Shown here piece by piece: positions 1 through 6,505 of a DNA stretch of 13,868 nt. Origin of the DNA: Phycisphaerae bacterium (GTDB lineage: Bacteria; Planctomycetota; Phycisphaerae; Sedimentisphaerales; UBA12454); the NCBI GenBank assembly GCA_028712345.1, contig JAQTQF010000019.1:1-13868 (forward strand), written 5' to 3'. The notes beneath the pieces are model-generated. The model saw only the letters and a list, made by a program, of their open reading frames with translations, searched no databases and was not told the origin of the DNA. The position numbers were made by a program, and so were the translations under genes. Position 1 is the stretch's first letter; the number at the start of each line of letters is the position of its first letter.

Positions 1-164
1 CCGTTGGTTACGATGGATTTATCACTGGGTAAATCGACAAGTTCCCAGCTTTCGCCGATTTTTTTATCGGCAGGAAAGTCCTTATTTAAGCTGCTTGCCA
101 GCTTGCCTCCGCCCCAGATGAGTTCCTTATAGATTGCTTTAAATTTTAGTGGATAAGGCTTCAT
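1..164 (-). CDS. manA: Mannose-6-phosphate isomerase, class I (N-terminal part, runs off the window)
   Basis: The first 54 residues are present; the rest lies beyond base 1. The product should interconvert mannose 6-phosphate and fructose 6-phosphate in the cytoplasm, feeding GDP-mannose synthesis or mannose catabolism. The visible part begins MKPYPLKFKAIYKELIWGG and continues with a GESWEL segment, which matches the N-terminal cupin part of type I phosphomannose isomerases. The metal-binding histidines lie further on and cannot be checked. The ATG shares one base with the stop of the upstream amidase gene (TAATG). A good Shine-Dalgarno CAGGAG lies 9 nt upstream (174-179), inside the amidase 3' end, so translational coupling is likely. 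Family assignment rests on a short segment but is distinctive. Confidence 0.85.
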   Translation of the reverse strand, partial: MKPYPLKFKAIYKELIWGGGKLASSLNKDFPADKKIGESWELVDLPSDKSIVTN

Positions 165-1129
165 TAGTATTTACTCCTGTTTACATAATTTATTATACCA
201 TTAGTAATTGCGACAGCTAATTTTCTCTGCATATTTTTGTCTTTGAGCTGTTTTGCTTCCCAGTAGTTTGATAGATAGCCCATCTCTACCAGTACAGCAG
301 GGCAGCGTGTATTCTTTAACACTCTGTAATCGGCCTGTCTTGTTCCGTGGCTCTTAATGCCAGTGCCGGTCATTTGCCTGTCTATCGCTTCGGCAAGATT
401 TCGAGCCGATGAACCTGCTTGTTTTGCGACATAAACCGTAAAGCCGTTTCTACCGCTTGTTGCGCAGGAGTCGGCGTGAATACTTATGAAAAGCAAGGCA
501 TTGTTGCGATTCGCAATATTAGCGCGTTCGTCCAGCTCGATAAAAGTATCATTACTTCTGGTCATTATTATTCTAAAACCGCTGTCTTTTAGGATGCCCG
601 CAATCTGCAAGGCGACATCAAGATTGACGGTTTTTTCATAAAAACCGTGGGGGCTGATTGCACCGGGGTCTTTTCCGCCGTGGCCCGGGTCAATTACAAT
701 AATTCTGCCTTCGCCGTCGGCCCATGATTTTTTAGTTGGTTTCGGAATTGTCTTGGGAATCACTGGTGTTATCGCGGGAGTAGTTTTTACGATTTCTTTC
801 CTAATCTGTTCTTCAAGGCTCGAACGGACATATATCAGACCGTCTTTATTTTTTGTTTTGCCGAGTGTGCCGAAGTATTTATCGTTAAAATATATATAGT
901 TGTCTTTTGGAAATATTGCGATATTGTTGCCGCCGCCGCTTAAGACAATTTTTCTGTCTGTTACCAGAGAAGTTTTCATCTCAAGCCTGCCGGCAAGATA
1001 ATAAAGATTTACCATTTGCTCGTCCGGTGCCAATACGCCCGCAGCGTTGCGTTTGGCGGGCTGTTGGCAACCTGATACTGCCAATGCCACGAAAACTAAA
1101 GACAAAACCAGCAGTGTAAATTTTTTCAT
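164..1129 (-). CDS. N-acetylmuramoyl-L-alanine amidase, predicted lipoprotein (amidase_3 family)
   Basis: Zinc amidase predicted to cut the bond between N-acetylmuramic acid and the peptide stem of peptidoglycan. I chose the ATG at 1129 (321 aa) over an in-frame ATG at 1174, because it opens directly into a lipoprotein signal peptide (MKKFTLLVLS..., lipobox AVSGC with Cys21) and has an AAAGG-type ribosome site; the longer form would overlap ruvB by 20 bp. Residues about 32-105 look like a copper-amine-oxidase-N-like stalk domain. A proline/lysine-rich linker follows (about 118-135). The catalytic domain spans about 142-318: DPGHGG with zinc ligand His150, Glu165 in FYEKTVNL, His218 in SIHAD, and Glu282 in VEMGYLSN. 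All four expected active-site residues are present. It is the penultimate visible gene of the cysS-ruv operon and is coupled to manA. The AmiC-like assignment is firm; the stalk domain is tentative. Confidence 0.92.
   Translation of the reverse strand: MKKFTLLVLSLVFVALAVSGCQQPAKRNAAGVLAPDEQMVNLYYLAGRLEMKTSLVTDRKIVLSGGGNNIAIFPKDNYIYFNDKYFGTLGKTKNKDGLIYVRSSLEEQIRKEIVKTTPAITPVIPKTIPKPTKKSWADGEGRIIVIDPGHGGKDPGAISPHGFYEKTVNLDVALQIAGILKDSGFRIIMTRSNDTFIELDERANIANRNNALLFISIHADSCATSGRNGFTVYVAKQAGSSARNLAEAIDRQMTGTGIKSHGTRQADYRVLKNTRCPAVLVEMGYLSNYWEAKQLKDKNMQRKLAVAITNGIINYVNRSKY
174..179 (-). promoter_or_regulatory. Ribosome binding site of manA
   Basis: CAGGAG on the minus strand, 9 nt before the manA ATG and inside the last codons of the amidase gene. 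Together with the TAATG stop/start overlap it fixes the manA start and suggests reinitiation after the amidase. Confidence 0.6.
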
Positions 1130-1154
1130 AAAAATACCTTTTTGAAATACTTTT

Positions 1155-2192
1155 TTAATAAAGCTCTTCGTCAAAATCTTGTTGTTCTGTTAGTTTCAGT
1201 TTAATACTGAGATGCTGACAGGCGGCTTTGGTTATTTCCCTGCCCCTTTTTGTTCTGCGAATAAATCCTATCTGTAATAAATAAGGTTCAACGACATCTT
1301 CAAGTGTGTCCTTTTCTTCGCCGAGCGTTGCGGCGAGGGCTTCAATGCCCGCAGGTCCGCCGTTGTATATGTTTGCGATGGCACGGAGGAAGGACCTGTC
1401 CAGTTCGTCAAGGCCGAGTTCGTCAATCCGCTCCATAGTTAACGCGCTGGTTACAATATCTTCAGTTAATTTCCCCTTGCCCTTTACCTGGGCGTAATCC
1501 CGGACCCGTTTTAAGAGTCTGTTTGCAACTCGCGGCGTGCCGCGGCTGCGCGAGGCGATAAGCTCAAGTGTGCCGTTGTCGCAGGGCAGATTCAACAGAT
1601 TGGCGGAACGGACAAGAATTGTCGCCAGTTCCTGCGAACTGTAAAACTCCATATGATACAGCATTCCGAATCTGCCGCGCATCGGTGCGCTCAACAGGCC
1701 GGCTCTTGTCGTTGCGCCGATAAGAGTAAATTGTTTGAGCGGGAAATTTATGGTTTTTGCGTGCATTCCGCTGTCAACGGTGAAATCAACTCTGAAGTCC
1801 TCCATTGCAGGGTATATGAATTCCTCGACTGGCGTACTGAGACGGTGTATTTCATCGATAAACAAAATGTCGCCGGTGTTGATATTGCTCAAAAGTCCCA
1901 TCACATCGCCTTGCTTGACCAGGGCAGGGCCGGAAGTCGTCCTGATTTTTGCGCCCATTTCGTTTGCGATGACATGAGCCAATGTAGTTTTGCCCAGACC
2001 GGGCGGACCGTAAAAAAGGGTATGGTCGAGCGGCTCGCCGCGTTTTTTCGCTGCGGACATAGCAATAGACAGTTTTTCCTTGATGTTTTCCTGCCCGATA
2101 CATTCGGCAAGCTGCGTCGGACGCAGGGAAGTATTGAATGTCTCTTCCTGAGCGTTCATCGATTCGCTGTTTATTACTCTGTCAATCGCCAT
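1155..2192 (-). CDS. ruvB: Holliday junction branch migration DNA helicase RuvB
   Basis: AAA+ ATPase motor (345 aa, normal family length) that forms hexameric rings on either side of RuvA and drives branch migration of Holliday junctions. Visible motifs: Walker A GPPGLGKTT (62-70), Walker B LFIDEIHR (110-117), sensor 1 GATTR (159-163), and the arginine-finger region MRGRFG (171-176). The C-terminal winged-helix DNA-binding domain contains the family signature GFIRRTKRGR. The ATG at 2192 lies 4 bp after the ruvA stop. No strong Shine-Dalgarno site precedes it, so coupling to ruvA is plausible. The N-terminus carries about 20 residues before the conserved LRPTQLAECIGQ block, as in many RuvB proteins. 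Confidence 0.97.
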   Translation of the reverse strand: MAIDRVINSESMNAQEETFNTSLRPTQLAECIGQENIKEKLSIAMSAAKKRGEPLDHTLFYGPPGLGKTTLAHVIANEMGAKIRTTSGPALVKQGDVMGLLSNINTGDILFIDEIHRLSTPVEEFIYPAMEDFRVDFTVDSGMHAKTINFPLKQFTLIGATTRAGLLSAPMRGRFGMLYHMEFYSSQELATILVRSANLLNLPCDNGTLELIASRSRGTPRVANRLLKRVRDYAQVKGKGKLTEDIVTSALTMERIDELGLDELDRSFLRAIANIYNGGPAGIEALAATLGEEKDTLEDVVEPYLLQIGFIRRTKRGREITKAACQHLSIKLKLTEQQDFDEELY

Positions 2193-2196
2193 AATT

Positions 2197-2829
2197 TTAC
2201 ACTTCTATTCCTTGTTTTATTCTATACACAAAAGGCACAAGTTCTTCGGCTGTTTTAATTTGCGGATGTTTTTTACAGGCCATTCTTATAAGTTCTGCCG
2301 CTTCGATTCGTTTCTCGCCCCAGGCAATGAGAATTTCCAGGGCTTCGAGCTGGAAGCCGTTGAACGCGGTCTCATCGTCCGCTTTTGCCGGCGTTGCTCC
2401 GAGTGCAAACTGCGTTAGCTTTCCTTTAAGTTCGGCGATTATATGCTGGGCAAGTCTTTTGCCTATTCCCGGCAGGGCGATGAGCGTCTTTTCGTCACCG
2501 TTTTCTATCGCCGCTGCTATCGTAGATATCGGCAAAGCAAGTGATTTTAATCCTTTCTTTATTCCGATACCGCCGACGCTCGTATATCGTCTGAAAAAGT
2601 CTTTTTCACCGCCCGATACGAATCCGACCATTTGCGGAATCAGATTTCCGCCCGCCATACTGCCTTCGTAGTATTCCATCGTACAAAGAGTTATCTCATT
2701 GCCGATACTTTCGGCCAGCAGGCTTGTCATATAGCCCGGCAGAAGTATCTCGTAACTAATCGACCCGATCTGAACAAGGGCGGTATCGCTGCCAAGCTGA
2801 ATAAGTTTTCCGCTAATTTGTGCTATCAT
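2197..2829 (-). CDS. ruvA: Holliday junction branch migration complex subunit RuvA
   Basis: Tetrameric junction-binding subunit that loads RuvB. From the ATG at 2829 the protein is 210 aa, normal for RuvA. It opens with the typical MIAQISGKL of the OB-fold domain (about 1-65). Two helix-hairpin-helix motifs follow (SVGGIG and ALPGIGKRLA). An acidic linker leads to the RuvB-contacting domain III at the C-terminus. The frame stays open upstream, with an in-frame ATG at 2877 that lies inside a repeat and a TTG at 2916; those would add non-conserved residues (MDSRSPGNRF...), so I prefer 2829. No good Shine-Dalgarno site precedes any candidate. Unlike its neighbours, ruvA is separated from ruvC by 52 bp, filled largely by the repeat. 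Confidence 0.94.
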   Translation of the reverse strand: MIAQISGKLIQLGSDTALVQIGSISYEILLPGYMTSLLAESIGNEITLCTMEYYEGSMAGGNLIPQMVGFVSGGEKDFFRRYTSVGGIGIKKGLKSLALPISTIAAAIENGDEKTLIALPGIGKRLAQHIIAELKGKLTQFALGATPAKADDETAFNGFQLEALEILIAWGEKRIEAAELIRMACKKHPQIKTAEELVPFVYRIKQGIEV

Positions 2830-2854
2830 AAACTTGTTATTTCCGAGAAACCTG

Positions 2855-2877
2855 TTCCCAGGGGAGCGGGAATCCAT
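2855..2877. repeat. Palindromic GGGAAT-type intergenic repeat, copy 1 (ruvC-ruvA)
   Basis: Between ruvC and ruvA. On the minus strand it reads ATTCCC, 8 nt, GGGAAC, a small imperfect palindrome. The 16-base plus-strand core gggagcgggaatccat (2862-2877) recurs exactly at 10736-10751 upstream of accD. The layout resembles short dispersed repeats such as the neisserial dRS3 type (ATTCCC-N8-GGGAAT), but I infer resemblance of form only, not common origin. It starts a few bases after the ruvC stop and could form a hairpin in the ruv mRNA. Confidence 0.65.
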
Positions 2878-2881
2878 TTCG

Positions 2882-3358
2882 TTACAATTTTTTCGTATTT
2901 GCGCAACACAGCGCAACCGCTATGGCGTCAGCCACATCGGCAGGCTCAGGCAGTTTCGCAAGAGCCAAAATGGTTTTTATACTTCTTTGCATTTGCAGCT
3001 TTGCGGCTCTGCCGTTGCCAGTTAATGATTTCTTAATTTTTGTCGCGGCAAAGCTTTTTACCTCTGCCCCGGCCGAACGAGCAGTGGCAAGTATAACACC
3101 TCTCGCGTGTCCCATCAATATCGCTGTTTTCGGATGGGCATAATGAGAATACAAATCCTCAACAGCGACTCGCTGGGGCCGATGCTTTTTAAGCAGCGAG
3201 CTTATATCCTGTCCAATCTGGGCGAGCCGAAAATCCAGCGAAGCTTTAGCGTTGGTCTTGCAAACGCCGGCCTCGATGAGTTTGACATCTCCGCCGTCCG
3301 ACTCAATCACGGCATATCCGCAAACCTGCAAACCCGGGTCTATGCCGAGAATTTTCAT
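2882..3358 (-). CDS. ruvC: Crossover junction endodeoxyribonuclease RuvC
   Basis: Holliday junction resolvase of 158 aa; cuts junctions symmetrically once RuvAB has positioned them. The RNase H-like fold shows the four expected acidic catalytic residues: Asp7 in GIDPG, Glu67 in VAVEDLY, and Asp141 and Asp144 in PADVADAIAVAL. The ATG overlaps the cysS stop by 4 bp (ATGA). A very strong Shine-Dalgarno sequence GGGGAGGAG lies 5 nt upstream in the cysS 3' end, so the start is secure. It is the first gene of a ruvC-ruvA-ruvB set, all three in the order of use of the RuvABC resolvasome. The C-terminus is short, ending soon after the catalytic helix. Confidence 0.96.
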   Translation of the reverse strand: MKILGIDPGLQVCGYAVIESDGGDVKLIEAGVCKTNAKASLDFRLAQIGQDISSLLKKHRPQRVAVEDLYSHYAHPKTAILMGHARGVILATARSAGAEVKSFAATKIKKSLTGNGRAAKLQMQRSIKTILALAKLPEPADVADAIAVALCCANTKKL

Positions 3359-4785
3359 TGCGACTCCTCCCCGCGTTTAATTCTGTATCCGCCGGGAGTA
3401 TCTTCGATTAGCCACCCTTCGGCTGTTATTTGTGCTCGCAGGGCATCAGCCGATTTGAAGTCTTTGTTAAGCTTTGCCGCTTTTCTATTTTCTGCCAGTT
3501 CTATTATATTGCCCGGCACCTCTTCGTCTGCCGCATCCAGCACGCCGAGTACCGAATCAATTTTATTTATTGTATCAAGCATCTCTGCCGCCGCGGTCGA
3601 ATTCATATCGCCGGCTTTATTGACTTCTCTGATAAAATCAAAGAGTACCGCCAGTGCTTTTGAAATATTCAAATCTTCGTAAAGAGCGGCATCGAATTCG
3701 GCCAGACAATTAGAGGTCAAGTGCCGCAGCGGCTCGGCAATAGCGCCTTGCTTTTTGTTTTTACGCAACTCCGTCAGAGTCAAAACGCATTGCTGTATTT
3801 TATCTATTGCCTGCTGGGCGGCATTGAGCCCATCGAAAGTGAAATTATAGTTTTGCCTGTAATGCGAAGAAATAAGCGCATATCGTATGGCGTTTTTCCT
3901 GAATCCCTTTTCGATAAGTTCCTGAATAGTGTAAAGATTGCCCTTCGATTTGGACATTTTTTCGCCGTCGAACAATAAGAATCGCGTATGCAGCCAGTAG
4001 TTGACGAATTTTTTCCCGCTGGCCGCTTCGGATTGCGCGATTTCGCATTCGTGATGGGGAAAGATATTATCTTCGCCGCCGGTGTGGATGTCGAACTGGG
4101 CGCCTAAATATTTTGAACTCATTGCCGAGCATTCTATATGCCAGCCCGGAAATCCTTTGCCCCAGGGACTGGGCCACTGCTGAAGATGTTTCGGGTCGTG
4201 CTTCCACAGAGCAAAGTCCTGCGGATTTTTCTTTTCCTGATTTATTTCAATCCTTGCGCCCGCATTTAAATCGTCCAGCGTATTGCCGGAGAGTTTTCCG
4301 TAATCGGCAAACTTCGTAACATCGTAATAAACATTGTTTCCGACAACATAGGCGAACCCCTTATCGACAAGTACCTTAATTATATCAATCATATCGCCGA
4401 TATGTTCTGTTGCTTTGGGGTATTTATTTGGGGGCTTTATATTGAGAAGCTTACTTGCCTCCAGAAACGAGGCGGTATAGACTTTCGCGATTTCCAGCGG
4501 GTCTTTTTTTTGTTTTTTTGCGGCCTCTTCGAGCTTATCCGCACCTTCGTCCGCATCGTCGGTCAGATGTCCGACATCGGTTATATTCATAATGTGAGTA
4601 ACGGCAAAACCTTTGAATTCGAGAAACCGCTTCAATAAATCCGCCACGAGAAAACTCCTGAAATTTCCTATATGCGGATGCGAATATACCGTCGGCCCGC
4701 AGCTGTATATCCCGACACGGCCTTTTTGAAGAGGCTTAAATTCTTCTATTCTTCGACTTAGAGTGTTGTAAATCTTCAAATCCAT
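3355..4785 (-). CDS. cysS: Cysteine--tRNA ligase
   Basis: Class I aminoacyl-tRNA synthetase (476 aa, typical length) that charges tRNA-Cys in the cytoplasm. The HIGH motif appears as HIGN (38-41) after CGPTVY. Zinc/cysteine-binding residues are Cys29, Cys219 (WHIECS), His244 and Glu248 (FPHHECE). The ATP-binding KMSKS loop is intact (276-280). The C-terminal half is the helical anticodon-binding part, ending in a conserved-looking GYRIKRG segment. The ATG at 4785 starts MDLKIYNTLSRR, as in other bacterial CysRS. It has only a weak Shine-Dalgarno site, and a repeat remnant ends 13 bp upstream. The stop overlaps the ruvC start by 4 bp, so cysS is the likely head of the cysS-ruvCAB-amidase-manA transcription unit. 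Confidence 0.97.
   Translation of the reverse strand: MDLKIYNTLSRRIEEFKPLQKGRVGIYSCGPTVYSHPHIGNFRSFLVADLLKRFLEFKGFAVTHIMNITDVGHLTDDADEGADKLEEAAKKQKKDPLEIAKVYTASFLEASKLLNIKPPNKYPKATEHIGDMIDIIKVLVDKGFAYVVGNNVYYDVTKFADYGKLSGNTLDDLNAGARIEINQEKKNPQDFALWKHDPKHLQQWPSPWGKGFPGWHIECSAMSSKYLGAQFDIHTGGEDNIFPHHECEIAQSEAASGKKFVNYWLHTRFLLFDGEKMSKSKGNLYTIQELIEKGFRKNAIRYALISSHYRQNYNFTFDGLNAAQQAIDKIQQCVLTLTELRKNKKQGAIAEPLRHLTSNCLAEFDAALYEDLNISKALAVLFDFIREVNKAGDMNSTAAAEMLDTINKIDSVLGVLDAADEEVPGNIIELAENRKAAKLNKDFKSADALRAQITAEGWLIEDTPGGYRIKRGEESQ
3364..3372 (-). promoter_or_regulatory. Strong ribosome binding site of ruvC
   Basis: GGGGAGGAG on the minus strand, 5 nt before the ruvC ATG and inside cysS. It is the strongest Shine-Dalgarno match I see in the window and fixes the ruvC start despite the overlap with cysS. 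Confidence 0.65.
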
Positions 4786-4798
4786 TTATTTCTCTGAC

Positions 4799-4848
4799 GC
4801 TGATTAACACTGTTTTTTTTAGACACGGATTTACACAGATTTACACGG
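4799..4848. repeat. Left flanking repeat of the GxxExxY unit
   Basis: Two repeat parts separated by a T-run: gattaacactg (4802-4812) and ttagacacggatttacac (4819-4836), followed by a near-duplicate agatttacacgg. The 18-base core TTAGACACGGATTTACAC recurs exactly, as its reverse complement, on the other side of the GxxExxY gene (5292-5309). The gene is thus bracketed by inverted repeats. The outer edge lies 13 bp from the cysS start codon. Confidence 0.75.
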
Positions 4849-4900
4849 TATATTACTAATTTGTATTTCATTTTTGTCCATTTTTAAAAATACTTTATAT

Positions 4901-5272
4901 TTAACCGAATATTCGGCGTTTAACTTCAACGGATTGTCCGAAGTTTATCAGCAATCCGACTTCTATGCCGGTAGCTTTTAAATAATTCACTAATTGAACT
5001 TCATGTACCGATTCCAGTTTACTTACCGCTTTAACCTCAACGATGATTTTGTCATCGACTATTATGTCGGGGGAATAATCGCCGACTACTATGTTATGAT
5101 AGGTAATCTTTAATGGAAATTCGACAGCATATTTCAGTCCTGCTTCTCCCAATTCAACCGCAAGTGCATTCTTATAGACTTTTTCAAGAAATCCGTATCC
5201 TAATTCCTTATGGACATTATACGCGGCAGCTATAATTTTTTCTGATAGTTCTTTATGTTTTAATATTATCAT
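4901..5272 (-). CDS. GxxExxY family protein (PD-(D/E)XK nuclease-like, PDDEXK_3)
   Basis: Small protein of 123 aa carrying the family's name motif GFLEKVY (27-33) and a PD-(D/E)XK-type motif: Pro68-Asp69, then Glu79-Val80-Lys81 in IIVEVKAV. The C-terminal part (VGLLINFGQS, then KRRIFG) also matches the family. All residues expected for a nuclease-type active site are present, and length is normal. The biological role of the family is not established; a nuclease or DNA-binding role is inferred from the fold only. The ATG at 5272 begins right where the right-hand repeat ends, with no Shine-Dalgarno site. It is AT-rich relative to ispF and cysS, and sits between genes that would otherwise be adjacent. 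Repeats lie on both sides in inverted orientation, which suggests that gene and repeats arrived as one unit. Confidence 0.88.
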   Translation of the reverse strand: MIILKHKELSEKIIAAAYNVHKELGYGFLEKVYKNALAVELGEAGLKYAVEFPLKITYHNIVVGDYSPDIIVDDKIIVEVKAVSKLESVHEVQLVNYLKATGIEVGLLINFGQSVEVKRRIFG

Positions 5273-5277
5273 ATTGT

Positions 5278-5309
5278 ATCAGTGTTAATCCGTGTAAATC
5301 CGTGTCTAA
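5278..5309. repeat. Right flanking repeat of the GxxExxY unit
   Basis: Reads atcagtgttaatccgtg then taaatccgtgtctaa. Its reverse complement contains the same 18-base core TTAGACACGGATTTACAC as the left repeat (4819-4836), plus a GATTAACACTG block also found at 4802-4812. It abuts the GxxExxY start codon on one side and continues into two more partial copies towards ispF. Confidence 0.75.
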
Positions 5310-5323
5310 TATTCGTTTTTAAC

Positions 5324-5375
5324 ATCAGTGTTAATCCGTGTCTAATAATAGTTCAGTGTTCATCCGTGTCTACAA
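5324..5375. repeat. Two further direct copies of the ccgtgtcta repeat
   Basis: Direct copies of the right flanking repeat: atcagtgttaatccgtgtct (5324-5343) and ttcagtgttcatccgtgtct (5352-5371). Each continues with the final a of cta, and both lack the internal taaatccgtg duplication seen at 5278-5309. The last copy contains the ispF stop codon (cta, 5370-5372). Spacing between copies is about 28 bp (46 bp for the first, longer copy). Confidence 0.7.
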
Positions 5376-5879
5376 ACTTCTTTTTATTTTTCTTCTTAGC
5401 AACACCGCCGCCATCGCTGATATTGCCAGTCCCTGTCCCGTTTCGCCGAGGCCTTCGTTTGTCTTGGCTTTCACATTGACATCGAGAAAATCGATTCCGA
5501 GAAGCGAAGCGATACATCGTTTCATTTGCGCCTTATACTGGCCGAGCTTTGGTTCTTCAGCGGTTATCGTAACATCGACATTTACAATTTCCCAGTTTTT
5601 GTGTTCGATATATTCCTTAACTTTCAAGACCAGTTCTTTGCTGTCGATATCTTTGAATTGCGGGTCAGTATCCGGGAAGAGCATCCCGATATCTCCCAGT
5701 CCCGCTGCTCCCGCAATTGCGTCAATCACCGCGTGCAGTGCGACATCACCGTCGCTGTGAGCCAGCAGGCCCTTTTCGAAGGGTATAAGAATCCCGCCGA
5801 GCTTAAGCGGTTTGCCCTCGATTAGCCGGTGAATATCCGTCCCTATGCCTGTTCTGTATTCATAATTTATATTATTCAT
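5370..5879 (-). CDS. ispF: 2-C-methyl-D-erythritol 2,4-cyclodiphosphate synthase
   Basis: Fifth step of the MEP isoprenoid pathway: converts CDP-methylerythritol 2-phosphate to the cyclodiphosphate with release of CMP. Homotrimeric, metal-dependent enzyme of 169 aa, slightly longer than the usual 155-160. Metal ligands are Asp15 and His17 (GTDIHRL) and His49. The substrate-binding AHSDGD loop (40-45) and the AKTNEGLG segment near the C-terminus are intact. The C-terminus runs into a basic tail (RRKIKRSL) that ends on a TAG supplied by the adjacent repeat; the native end may have been changed by the repeat insertion. ispD is not in the window. It lies 29 bp after hisB, with a small hairpin in the gap and no clear Shine-Dalgarno site. 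Confidence 0.96.
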   Translation of the reverse strand: MNNINYEYRTGIGTDIHRLIEGKPLKLGGILIPFEKGLLAHSDGDVALHAVIDAIAGAAGLGDIGMLFPDTDPQFKDIDSKELVLKVKEYIEHKNWEIVNVDVTITAEEPKLGQYKAQMKRCIASLLGIDFLDVNVKAKTNEGLGETGQGLAISAMAAVLLRRKIKRSL

Positions 5880-5890
5880 AATGTTAGTCG

Positions 5891-5908
5891 TCGCCGGTTT
5901 GGCGGCGA
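5891..5908 (-). other. Small GC-rich hairpin between hisB and ispF
   Basis: On the minus strand TCGCCG, 6-nt loop CCAAAC, CGGCGA: a perfect 6-bp stem starting right after the hisB stop and ending 11 nt before the ispF ATG. There is no U-run after it, so it is not a standard terminator; it might modulate ispF translation or protect the mRNA end. Confidence 0.4.
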
Positions 5909-6493
5909 TTAAAGAGTTCCCTTTGTGCTCGGAATATCTTTTCCGCTGATTTTCACGGCTTGGGCCAATGCCTGGCCGAGAGCTTTAAAAATCGCCTCAG
6001 CGATATGATGGCTGTTTGTTCCGTGCGGAACGGTTATATGCAGGTTGAATTTTCCGTGATTGGCAAAACTCCGCAGCAATTCTTCGACGCATTCGACATC
6101 GAAGTCGCCGATTTTCTCCGTCCTGTACTGAACATTGTAAACGCAGAAGGGTCTGCCTGAAAGGTCAACGGCAACTGTTGCCAAAGCGTCTTCCATCGGC
6201 ACGGTACTGCTGCCGTAGCGGGCGATGCCTTTTTTGTCGCCCAGCGCATCGGTCAAAACCTGCCCTAAGCAAATCGCCGCATCTTCAACGGTATGGTGAT
6301 GGTCAACTTCGAGGTCGCCTTTGGCCTTGAGGAGCAAATCGATTTTGCTGTGCTTGCTCAAATGGCAGAGCATATGGTCGAGAAACCCTATCCCTGTGTC
6401 GATTTCATACCTGCCGGCCCCGTCGAGATTGATTTCGATTTTGATGTCGGTTTCGTTTGTCTTCCTTGCGATTTTTGCTTTTCTGTCAGCCAT
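5909..6493 (-). CDS. hisB: Imidazoleglycerol-phosphate dehydratase (monofunctional HisB)
   Basis: Histidine biosynthesis step converting imidazole glycerol phosphate to imidazole acetol phosphate, using Mn(II). The 194-aa length and lack of an N-terminal HAD domain show the monofunctional form. Motifs: GIGFLDHM (34-41), DHHHTVED (64-71), the second metal site SHHIAEAIFKALG (161-173), and the family C-terminus PSTKGTL. The ATG at 6493 has an AAAGGA Shine-Dalgarno site 7 nt upstream (6501-6506) that overlaps the stop codon of the preceding methyltransferase. HisC, which uses the product, is encoded upstream but separated from hisB by the restriction-modification pair. Confidence 0.97.
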   Translation of the reverse strand: MADRKAKIARKTNETDIKIEINLDGAGRYEIDTGIGFLDHMLCHLSKHSKIDLLLKAKGDLEVDHHHTVEDAAICLGQVLTDALGDKKGIARYGSSTVPMEDALATVAVDLSGRPFCVYNVQYRTEKIGDFDVECVEELLRSFANHGKFNLHITVPHGTNSHHIAEAIFKALGQALAQAVKISGKDIPSTKGTL

Positions 6494-6505
6494 AACTCAA
6501 TCCTT

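Noticed and set aside
1653..2258. 201-codon open frame on the plus strand opposite ruvB and the ruvA 3' end
   Set aside because: It is antisense to genes with complete, conserved coding sequences and has no recognisable protein features; a shadow frame.
3107..3682. 191-codon plus-strand open frame opposite ruvC and cysS
   Set aside because: Low-complexity serine/alanine/isoleucine translation typical of antisense frames; no family resemblance.
4853..4884. TGGACA followed by TAATAT-like sequence as a cysS promoter between the GxxExxY stop and the left repeat
   Set aside because: The best -10 match is only 4/6 and spacing to it is 19 nt; in such AT-rich DNA this is expected by chance.
5273..5281. 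Extended -10-like TGATACAAT directly before the GxxExxY ATG
   Set aside because: It touches the start codon, so a transcript from it would begin inside the gene, and no -35 is present. Most likely an accident of the repeat edge.
5278..5375. The ccgtgtcta repeats as a CRISPR array
   Set aside because: Units are short and variable, spacers are only a few bases and not of uniform length, and no cas genes are nearby.
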